Origin: a bacterium
GTDB lineage: Bacteria; Chloroflexota; Dormibacteria; UBA8260; Bog-877
DNA: 22,485 nucleotides
Assembly (NCBI GenBank): GCA_021802115.1
Contig: JAKABA010000049.1
Coordinates: 1-22,485, forward strand
Reading direction: 5' to 3'
Position 1 is the first letter of the stretch; every line of letters starts with the position of its first letter. The position numbers were made by a program, and so were the translations under genes. Shown here one piece after another: positions 15,629 through 21,344 of this stretch. The notes under the pieces were generated by a model. That model made no database searches. It saw nothing but the letters and a program-made list of their open reading frames with translations, and was not told where the DNA came from.

Positions 15629-16277
15629 TCAGATCACAGTCGTCATCGCCGAGGACCATGCCCTGGTCCGGGAGGGGACCCGGGAGATTCTGGCGCACGA
15701 GCCGGACATCGCCGTGGTCGGCGAGGCGGCCCGGGGCGACGACGCGGTCACCCTCACCAAGCAGCTGCGACCCCGGGTTTTGCTGATGGACATGCGCATG
15801 CCCGGTCTCACCGGGATCGAGGTGACCCGGGAGCTGCTCGCCGAGTTGCCCGACCTGAAGGTCCTGATCCTGAGCGCCCACGAGGACGAGGACTATGTAC
15901 GGGAGGCGCTGGCGGCAGGCGTCTCCGGCTACATGCTCAAGACCTCCCCCGGTCGCGAGCTGGTGGAAGGGGTCAGGGCGGTCGCCTCCGGGTCCACCGT
16001 GCTCACCCCTGCGTTGAGCCGGAAGCTCGCCCAGATCAGCCTGGAGCCGAGCCGGGCCAGTGACCGCCTGAGCTCCCGCGAGTTCGCGGTGCTGCGCCTG
16101 ATCGCCCAGGGGCGGGCGAACAAGGAGATCGCCAAGGAGTTGGGGATCAGCCTCCGCACCGTGGAGGGCCATCTCCACAACATCTTCGAGAAGCTGCGGG
16201 TGGGGTCGCGCACCGAGGCTGTCGTCCACGCGGTCAACCATGGCTTGCTTTCCCTTGAGACCTCGGGCGACCGATGA
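15621..16277 (+). CDS. NarL/DevR-family response regulator
   Basis: A 218-residue DNA-binding regulator. The receiver domain has the acidic pair Glu11-Asp12, phospho-acceptor Asp57 (LLMDMRMPG), Ser85 and Lys107 (YMLKTSP). The C-terminal LuxR-type helix-turn-helix (~150-215) shows [28 protein letters not shown] in order, then [14 protein letters not shown]. It has the NarL/DevR architecture and is the expected target of both flanking kinases. The ATG at 15621 has GGAGGGAG 8 nt upstream and overlaps the upstream kinase stop by 8 bp; its own stop overlaps the next kinase start by 4 bp (ATGA). Translation of all three is probably coupled. Target promoters might include its own and those of UspA and the GH3 lipoprotein, which carry GGGAC/GTCCC repeats. 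Confidence 0.95.
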   Translation: MADQITVVIAEDHALVREGTREILAHEPDIAVVGEAARGDDAVTLTKQLRPRVLLMDMRMPGLTGIEVTRELLAELPDLKVLILSAHEDEDYVREALAAGVSGYMLKTSPGRELVEGVRAVASGSTVLTPALSRKLAQISLEPSRASDRLSSREFAVLRLIAQGRANKEIAKELGISLRTVEGHLHNIFEKLRVGSRTEAVVHAVNHGLLSLETSGDR

Positions 16278-16987
16278 TCATCATGGCGGCCGGGCAGGCT
16301 CGCTCGTGCGGCGCCGAAGTGCAGCGTGATGAGTACCAGCTGGGCCTCTTCCGCGCCCAAGAGCTGGAGCGCCGTCAGCTCGCCGATCGCATCCACGAGG
16401 ATCCGCTCCAGACCCTGAGCCACATCCGCCGGCTCCTGGGTCAGGCCGCCGAGGGCAACCTGGCGCCGGACGAGCTCGCCCAGGTCTCGCGCGAGGGCGC
16501 CCGGCTGGCGGCCACGGTCGGGGACCACCTGCAGCTGATCGCGCGCGATCTGCACCCGTCCGTGCTGGATGATTTCGGCCTGCCTGCGGCGCTCCGTCAG
16601 CTGGCTGCGGACACCACCCTGCGCGGGCGGGTCACCGTGCGCTTCACCACCCAGGGAGATGCCGCGCGCTGGGGCCTCGATCTGGAGTCGGGATGCTATC
16701 GGATCGCCCAGGAGGCGCTGCGAAATGTGGAGGAGCATGCCGGCGCCACCCGGGTGGACATGCGCCTGGTTCGGTCCCGCCGCGGCGTCCGCCTGCTCAT
16801 CGCCGACGACGGCGTGGGATTCGGCGATCACCCCCAGCCGGGTGGGAGTGGGGGGTTCGGGCTCGCAACCATGCGCCAGCGAGCCCTCGCCATGGGTGGG
16901 AGCCTGCGCATCCGCAGCGCTCGCCCCGGCGGAACCGTGGTGCGCCTGTTCGTGCCATGCCCGGAGTCGGAGGCCGCCCACCGCTGA
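16274..16987 (+). CDS. Sensorless HisKA_3 histidine kinase
   Basis: A 237-residue kinase core with no sensory domain and no membrane segment. Its dimerisation helix carries His41 in ERRQLADRIHEDPLQTL, matching the H-box of the upstream GAF-GAF kinase (HDDPIQAL). The ATPase domain has EALRNVEEHAG (N-box), DDGVGF (G1) and GGFGLATMRQRA (G2), so it should be able to bind ATP and autophosphorylate. Only about 25 residues precede the H-box, so input must come from a partner, from heterodimerisation with the GAF-GAF kinase, or from phosphatase activity on the regulator. It is the third gene of the operon, with an ATGA stop-start overlap. It could also be a truncated former sensor kinase, though the intact motifs argue for function. 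Confidence 0.9.
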   Translation: MIIMAAGQARSCGAEVQRDEYQLGLFRAQELERRQLADRIHEDPLQTLSHIRRLLGQAAEGNLAPDELAQVSREGARLAATVGDHLQLIARDLHPSVLDDFGLPAALRQLAADTTLRGRVTVRFTTQGDAARWGLDLESGCYRIAQEALRNVEEHAGATRVDMRLVRSRRGVRLLIADDGVGFGDHPQPGGSGGFGLATMRQRALAMGGSLRIRSARPGGTVVRLFVPCPESEAAHR

Positions 16988-17137
16988 CGCAGGTCCCGTA
17001 GCGGCGGGCGAACCAGTTTCCCGCGGTGGGCGCGGGGTCGCGGCGCGGGCGCCGAGGAGGGGGTGGAATCGCTGGTCCAGACCCCGGGTTGCCGCGGTTG
17101 GGACCTGAGCAGGCGGTCGGCCACGCTGGAGGTGTGT

Positions 17138-17160
17138 GCGGAGCTCCGCTCGAACCGGAG
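17138..17160 (+). promoter_or_regulatory. Overlapping hairpin-forming repeats in the UspA leader
   Basis: GCGGAGCTCCGC (17138-17149) is a perfect palindrome. Its right part, CTCCG (17144-17148), can instead pair with CGGAG (17156-17160) across a 7-nt loop. The two structures share bases and are mutually exclusive. They lie just upstream of GGAGG (17166-17170), the likely ribosome-binding site of the UspA gene. A six-codon frame (ATG 17164 to TGA 17184) overlaps the UspA ATG as ATGA. A regulatory role is speculative. Confidence 0.28.
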
Positions 17161-17180
17161 GTGATGGAGGTGCATTCGCG

Positions 17181-17639
17181 ATGACGGAGACCGAGGGCGG
17201 CCGGCGTTTCCTGGTGGTCGGCGTGGATGGTTCCGACGGTTCCCGGCGTGCCCTGCAGTGGGCACTCGACGAGGCTCGCGTCCGACAGCTCGACGTGACC
17301 GCGATCGGGGTGGTCCAGATCCACACCGTTGCCCTCAGCGTGCCGGGATACCCGTACGCTGATGAGCGCTACTTCAACGACCTCCTGGAGGACGCCCGCA
17401 AGATGGTGGCGGAGGAGGTGGCGGCGGCCGGACCCGGAGCCGGGGTCCAGGTCACGGCGGAGGCCGCGATAGGGTCGCCGGCGGAGGTGCTGGTGGATGC
17501 CTCGGCGAACGCTGAGATGCTGGTCGTGGGCTCGCGGGGCCGCGGGGGATTCGCCGGGCTGCTGCTGGGCTCGGTCTCCCATCAGTGCGCGAGCCACGCC
17601 CGCTGCCCGCTCGTGATCATTCGGCCCCGCCGCGCCTGA
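17181..17639 (+). CDS. Universal stress protein (UspA family)
   Basis: A single-domain, 152-residue Usp of normal length. The N-terminus FLVVGVDGSDGSRRAL is the standard first strand, with Asp for ATP contact. The C-terminal nucleotide motif G-x2-G-x9-G-S is complete (Gly117, Gly120, Gly130-Ser131), so it belongs to the ATP-binding subgroup. Usp proteins bind ATP and are induced in growth arrest, hypoxia or oxidative stress. It lies 193 bp downstream of the kinase-regulator-kinase operon, reminiscent of mycobacterial dormancy regulons that contain many Usp genes. The ATG has GGAGG 10 nt upstream. A DosR-like half-site, TTGGGACC, is at 17098-17105, but no second half-site is at the right distance. 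Confidence 0.93.
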   Translation: MTETEGGRRFLVVGVDGSDGSRRALQWALDEARVRQLDVTAIGVVQIHTVALSVPGYPYADERYFNDLLEDARKMVAEEVAAAGPGAGVQVTAEAAIGSPAEVLVDASANAEMLVVGSRGRGGFAGLLLGSVSHQCASHARCPLVIIRPRRA

Positions 17640-17647
17640 ACTCAGAG

Positions 17648-17682
17648 CGGGACCTCCCGTCCCGATGGCCAGGCTCTACTCT
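17648..17682 (+). promoter_or_regulatory. CGGGAC-N5-GTCCCG palindrome plus -10 box for the GH3 lipoprotein
   Basis: Perfect 6-bp arms (17648-17653 and 17659-17664) lie where an activator would bind over the -35 region of TACTCT (17677-17682), which is exactly 6 nt before GTG 17689. The arms contain the GGGAC/GTCCC half-sites also found before the response regulator. The positions are seen; the activator role is inferred. Confidence 0.38.
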
Positions 17683-17688
17683 GCAGCG

Positions 17689-18933
17689 GTGACCTGTGGG
17701 CGACGCATCCGGCGGCTGGGCCCGGGGCTCGCGGCAGCGCTGGCCGTGGCAGTCGCGGGCTGCGCTCCGCTCGCCGCGCCGGGTGGGACGGGCACACCGT
17801 TGGGCTCACCGTCCCGAACGCCATCACTGCGCCAGTCCGTTGGCCCGGGCGCAGGTCCGACCCAAAGTCCCCTCACCGCCATCTGCTCCAACCCTGAGCA
17901 GCTCAGCACCTGGACTGTGCCCCGTCTGACGGCGCAACTCGTGATCGTCCCCGTAGGTGAGGGGGATGTGGGCGCCGCGGACGCGGCGGTGGCCCAGGGG
18001 GCGGGCGGCGTCATCCTCTTCGGATCCATCGCCCCCTCGGGGCTGGCGGCGGGTATCCGGGCTCTGGACGCGGTCGCCAAACAGGGGCTGGCGCCGCTCA
18101 TCATGACCGATGAGGAGGGGGGTGGTGTGCAGCGGATGGCCAATCTGGTGGGGGAGCTGCCCTGGGCTCGGCAGATGGCCGAGACCATGAGTCCCGCTCA
18201 GGTCCAGGCGCTGGCGAAGTCGGTGGGGCTGCGGATGCGCCAAAGCGGGGTGACGATGGATCTAGCCCCGGTCGCGGACGTCGACGGCGGTCCGGGTCCG
18301 AACGCCATCGATCCCGACGGGGCGCGGTCGTTCAGCGCCAATCCCGCAGTCGCCTCCACCTACGCGCTCGCCTTCGCCAAGGGGCTGGAGGCGGCTGGGG
18401 TGGTGCCGGTCTTCAAGCACTTCCCCGGGTTGGGCGGCGCCACCGGCAACACCGACGACGGTCCCGCCGCGACCCAGCCGTTGCCCGCGCTCGAGAAGTC
18501 GGGCCTTATTCCGTTTCGAGCCGCGGTCGCCCAGGGGGTTCCAGCGATCATGGTCGCGAACGCCACCGTGCCGGGACTCACCGACCAGCCGGCCAGCCTT
18601 TCCGCCCAGGTCATCCAGGGCCTGTTGCGCGGGCAGTTGGGATTCCAGGGACTGGTGCTGACCGACTCCCTGAGCGCGGGAGCGATCCAGGCTCTCAATC
18701 TCAGCGTCGCTCAGGCGTCCGTGAGGGCGATCGGGGCGGGAGCGGACATGGTCATGTTCAACTCCGCGGCCCCGGATCTGGTGCTCCACCAAATTGAGGC
18801 GGCGATGGAGTCCGCCGTCACTTCCGGAGCGATCCAGCGTCACACCCTGATCTCCGCTGCGACCGAGGTGCTGGCCGCCAAGGGGGTGGATCTGTGCTCC
18901 CCGGGATCACTTGCCCGCGGCGGCTCGGGCTGA
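17689..18933 (+). CDS. GH3-family (NagZ/LpqI-like) lipoprotein glycosidase
   Basis: Likely a cell-envelope beta-N-acetylglucosaminidase acting in peptidoglycan turnover. Counting from GTG 17689, an Arg-rich start, a hydrophobic stretch and the lipobox VAGC (Cys25) mark it as a lipoprotein, followed by a Ser/Pro/Gly-rich linker. The GH3 barrel shows MTDEEGGGVQRM, APVADVD, KHFPGLGGATGNTDDG (from ~243) and LVLTDSLSAGA, whose Asp326 is the expected nucleophile. The NagZ acid/base histidine in KHFPGxGxxxxDSH is absent: the segment reads GNTDDG, so mechanism or substrate may differ. An ATG at 17665 would add eight residues. I prefer GTG because the signal peptide is tidier and TACTCT sits exactly 6 nt upstream. 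It follows UspA by 49 bp. Confidence 0.87.
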   Translation: MTCGRRIRRLGPGLAAALAVAVAGCAPLAAPGGTGTPLGSPSRTPSLRQSVGPGAGPTQSPLTAICSNPEQLSTWTVPRLTAQLVIVPVGEGDVGAADAAVAQGAGGVILFGSIAPSGLAAGIRALDAVAKQGLAPLIMTDEEGGGVQRMANLVGELPWARQMAETMSPAQVQALAKSVGLRMRQSGVTMDLAPVADVDGGPGPNAIDPDGARSFSANPAVASTYALAFAKGLEAAGVVPVFKHFPGLGGATGNTDDGPAATQPLPALEKSGLIPFRAAVAQGVPAIMVANATVPGLTDQPASLSAQVIQGLLRGQLGFQGLVLTDSLSAGAIQALNLSVAQASVRAIGAGADMVMFNSAAPDLVLHQIEAAMESAVTSGAIQRHTLISAATEVLAAKGVDLCSPGSLARGGSG

Positions 18934-18939
18934 TAAGGT
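18911..18939 (+). promoter_or_regulatory. Promoter for the small membrane-protein pair
   Basis: TTGCCC (18911-18916) and TAAGGT (18934-18939) are separated by 17 nt, an ideal spacing with good matches to both housekeeping elements. The promoter overlaps the end of the GH3 gene and would leave a leader of about 65 nt before GTG 19012. Confidence 0.5.
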
Positions 18940-19011
18940 TGCGTCCGCAAGTGGGTGGCCGGCCGGACCGGCGCGGGTGGCGCGGCCGATAACCATCACG
19001 AGGTAGAGCAC

Positions 19012-19614
19012 GTGGCAACTCAGGTGGGGTTGGGCGTCAGGGCCGAGCCCCAGACCGCGCCCCCCAGCAGTATTGAGATCGTACCCCGGCGCGGGCTCCC
19101 GATCGTGGCCGCCGTGTTGGTCGCCCTGATCGTCGCCATCGCGGGCAATTGGCTCTGGGCGCTGGACTTCTTCCACGTGGTGGGCGGTGGTCTCTGGACC
19201 GCGATCGACCTCTTCGTGGGCCTGGTGGTCGGACCCATCCTGGGGCGGCTCTCAGTTCCGGCGCGGGCGGAGTTCTCCGCCCGCTTCATGCCCAAGATGG
19301 TGCTGATCATGCCCACCTTGGTGACCATGACCCTGGGCTCGGGATTCCAGCTGGCCCGCCACCTGGGCAATCTCAGCGCCGCCTCTCCCAACCACGGCTG
19401 GCTGGTGGCGTCGTTCGTGGTGGTCGGGGTGATGGCGGTGATCGCCCTCGGTGTCCTCGAGCCGGCCAACATCGCCGTCCTCTTCGAGATGAAGAGCCCC
19501 CATCCCCGGCCGGAGGTCATCGGTCGGCTGATGCAGCGCTTCATCTACACCGCCGGGGTAACCGGGGCGATGCAGGTGGCCACGTTGGTGATCATGACCA
19601 GGGTGGCCAGCTGA
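19012..19614 (+). CDS. Membrane protein of unknown function (first of a coupled pair)
   Basis: I do not recognise a family with certainty. The 200 residues include about five hydrophobic helices (roughly 29-50, 52-77, 94-113, 131-157 and 176-197). The second begins DFFHVVGGGLW, a His-Trp helix reminiscent of CopD- or DUF2269-like membrane proteins. His55 and His117 (LARHLG) lie near helix ends and could be ligands, but no cofactor motif is established. The N-terminal ~25 residues are hydrophilic with no cleavable signal. The GTG at 19012 has GAGG 8 nt upstream; an upstream in-frame start at 18955 would add 19 unlikely residues. It overlaps the next gene by one base (TGATG), so the two products are probably made together and may form one complex. 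Confidence 0.75.
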   Translation: MATQVGLGVRAEPQTAPPSSIEIVPRRGLPIVAAVLVALIVAIAGNWLWALDFFHVVGGGLWTAIDLFVGLVVGPILGRLSVPARAEFSARFMPKMVLIMPTLVTMTLGSGFQLARHLGNLSAASPNHGWLVASFVVVGVMAVIALGVLEPANIAVLFEMKSPHPRPEVIGRLMQRFIYTAGVTGAMQVATLVIMTRVAS

Positions 19615-20027
19615 TGGCGGGGCTGCCCGGGGCCCGCGCCGGCTCGGTTCCGCCGGTGGGCGCGATCGCGGTTGCAGCCCTCTGCCTGGTGGTGGTTGGC
19701 GGCATCTACCTGGCGGCGCACATCCCCGGCCCGGTGTCGCTGGGGCCGGCCTACGGATTGCTGGTCGCCGCGGTGCTGCTGCTGGGCGTGGCCGGGACGC
19801 TGCTGGCGCGGGTGCCGAACTTCGCGTGGCCACGCTTCTTCCAGGTGGGCAGATGGGCCCTCTTGGCCTACGCCATCAGCGCGGGAATGCTGGAGTACGT
19901 GTTCGTGCTGGACCGGGTGCCCGGTCCGGAGCTGGTGCTGCTGACCCTGATGCTCGTGGTGTACGCGGTCGACATCCCCCTGATCCTCGCCTTCACGGTG
20001 GCACGGTTCCAGCTCCCTCAGGGCTGA
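19614..20027 (+). CDS. Small four-helix membrane protein (second of a coupled pair)
   Basis: A 137-residue protein with four predicted helices (about 15-36, 44-64, 77-97 and 105-127), no signal peptide and few charged residues in the membrane. It shares no obvious family motif that I can name. YLAAHIPGP after helix 1 has a His at the membrane edge, and helix 3 ends MLEYVFVLDRVPGPE. The ATG at 19614 shares its A with the TGA stop of the upstream membrane protein, which supports this start over the longer open frame beginning at 19149. The tight coupling suggests a two-subunit membrane unit, perhaps redox- or transport-related. It ends 78 bp before the MFS gene. Confidence 0.7.
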   Translation: MAGLPGARAGSVPPVGAIAVAALCLVVVGGIYLAAHIPGPVSLGPAYGLLVAAVLLLGVAGTLLARVPNFAWPRFFQVGRWALLAYAISAGMLEYVFVLDRVPGPELVLLTLMLVVYAVDIPLILAFTVARFQLPQG

Positions 20028-20081
20028 CTCCGACCGCGACCTGGGCCGTCCACCGCGGAACTCCGGGCCTGGCAGCCGGGA

Positions 20082-20104
20082 CCGCCTCCGCCAGACTGAG
20101 GCGG
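20082..20104 (+). promoter_or_regulatory. Hairpin covering the MFS gene ribosome-binding region
   Basis: CCGCCTC (20082-20088) and GAGGCGG (20098-20104) are perfectly complementary 7-bp arms around a 9-nt loop. The hairpin ends one base before ATG 20106 and includes the only GAGG that could serve as Shine-Dalgarno. It could mask initiation or be an operator for a dimeric repressor. Confidence 0.4.
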
Positions 20105-20105
20105 G

Positions 20106-21317
20106 ATGGCAGCCATGTCGGGCGTGGAAGAGGAGACCAGCGACACCAGGTCGGTCTCGGGGCCGATCGTGGTCCTGCTCGCGGTCGCCTGCGGGCTGGC
20201 GGTGGCCAACCTCTACTACGCCCAGCCGCTGCTCCATCTGCTGGCGGCCAACTTCGCCACCAGCTCGGCGGTGATGGCGACCGTGGTGACCGTGACCCAG
20301 GTCGGCTACGCCGGTGGGCTGTTGCTGGTGGTGCCGTTGGGCGACCTCCTGGAGCGGCGTCGCATGGTGGCGGTGGTGCTGGTGGCCGCTGGGCTCGCCC
20401 TCCTCGGGGCTGCTCTCAGCGGAACCCTGCTGGTGTTCGAGATCTTCGCGCTCTTGGTGGGGGTCACCTCGGTCGTCGCTCAGGTTTTGGTGCCGCTGGC
20501 AGCCGACCTGGCCTCCAGGGAGCGTCAGGGCCGCGTGGTCGGGACTGTCATGAGCGGGCTGCTGCTGGGGATCTTGCTCGCCCGAACCGCCTCGGGGCTG
20601 CTGGCTGCGTGGGCAGGGTGGCGGGCGGTCTACCTGGTCGCGGCCGCCGCGATGCTGGTGCTGGCAGTGACTCTGCGGCTGGCTCTGCCCGAGGATCCCA
20701 CCGCGAGCGAACTCGGCTACCTCGCGCTGCTGCGCTCGGCCGGGCGTCTGGCGCTGGAGCAACCGGTGCTGCGGCAGCGGGCGCTTCTGGGGGCGCTGGG
20801 GTTCGCCGCCTTCAGCGCGGTCTGGACCACCCTGGCCTTTCTCCTGTCGGGAGCGCCCTACCACTACCCGATCGCGGTGATCGGGCTCTTCGGGCTGGTG
20901 GGAGCGGCCGGGGCGCTCTGCGCCAGCTTCGCCGGGCGCCTGGCCGATCGAGGGTGGGCCCACCAGGCCTCGATCGCATTTGCGGTGCTGGTGGCCGTCA
21001 GCTTCGCGCTGATGTTGCTCGGGCGCGACAGCCTAGGCTTCCTGCTGGCCGGGATCGTGGTGCTGGACGTGGGGGTGCAGGGGCTCCAGATCACCAACCA
21101 GAGCCTGATATACCGGCTCCAGGAGGGGGCGCGCAGCCGGATCAACAGCGTCTACATGACCGCCTACTTCGTGGGCGGAGCGCTGGGGTCGGGTCTGGCC
21201 GGTCTGCTCTTTGCCAAGTTCTCCTGGGCCGGGGTCTGCATCTGCGGGCTCACCCTCTCGGCGGCGCTGATCGCGGTCGCGAGCCGACCTCCGCACCGGG
21301 CCCTCCCGGCTCATTAG
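20106..21317 (+). CDS. MFS transporter, probable drug-efflux type
   Basis: A 403-residue protein with twelve hydrophobic segments, the usual single-domain MFS length. Helix 1 contains LAVANLYYAQPLL, a hallmark of one group of DHA1-like multidrug and metabolite exporters. The loop between helices 2 and 3 has a motif-A variant, GDLLERRRM, and a second copy appears after helix 8 as AGRLADRGW. Substrate cannot be assigned; efflux of small organics is the most likely role for this group. The start is ATG 20106, with ATG 20115 a possible alternative nine bases on; a hairpin occludes the upstream GAGG. No TetR or MarR regulator is adjacent. It converges with the thiolase gene across 27 bp. Confidence 0.9.
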   Translation: MAAMSGVEEETSDTRSVSGPIVVLLAVACGLAVANLYYAQPLLHLLAANFATSSAVMATVVTVTQVGYAGGLLLVVPLGDLLERRRMVAVVLVAAGLALLGAALSGTLLVFEIFALLVGVTSVVAQVLVPLAADLASRERQGRVVGTVMSGLLLGILLARTASGLLAAWAGWRAVYLVAAAAMLVLAVTLRLALPEDPTASELGYLALLRSAGRLALEQPVLRQRALLGALGFAAFSAVWTTLAFLLSGAPYHYPIAVIGLFGLVGAAGALCASFAGRLADRGWAHQASIAFAVLVAVSFALMLLGRDSLGFLLAGIVVLDVGVQGLQITNQSLIYRLQEGARSRINSVYMTAYFVGGALGSGLAGLLFAKFSWAGVCICGLTLSAALIAVASRPPHRALPAH

Positions 21318-21327
21318 GGCAGCCGGA

Positions 21328-21340
21328 CCGCGCAGCGCGG
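21328..21340. terminator. Short GC-rich hairpin between convergent genes
   Basis: CCGCG-CAG-CGCGG forms a 5-bp stem with a 3-nt loop in the 27 bp between the MFS and thiolase stop codons. There is no U-tract. It may contribute to termination from both sides, but it is short enough to be chance in such GC-rich DNA. Confidence 0.3.
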
Positions 21341-21344
21341 CCGC

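Noticed and set aside
17098..17105. DosR-type box before UspA
   Set aside because: Only one half-site (TTGGGACC) is present; no GTCCC lies at the required distance downstream.
17144..17160. T-arm-like stem with TTCGA loop on the minus strand, as part of a tRNA
   Set aside because: The loop is out of register for the T-arm consensus, and no acceptor, D or anticodon arm surrounds it.
18955..19011. Longer N-terminus for the first small membrane protein
   Set aside because: The extra 19 residues are Gly/His-rich with no membrane or domain character, and GTG 19012 has a properly spaced GAGG.
19149..19613. Longer frame of the second small membrane protein extending into the first
   Set aside because: It would overlap most of the first membrane gene, whereas ATG 19614 gives a clean TGATG coupling.
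19545..20963. 472-codon open frame opposite the membrane pair and MFS gene
   Set aside because: Its composition is dominated by Gln, Gly, Arg and His, and it crosses two real genes on the other strand.
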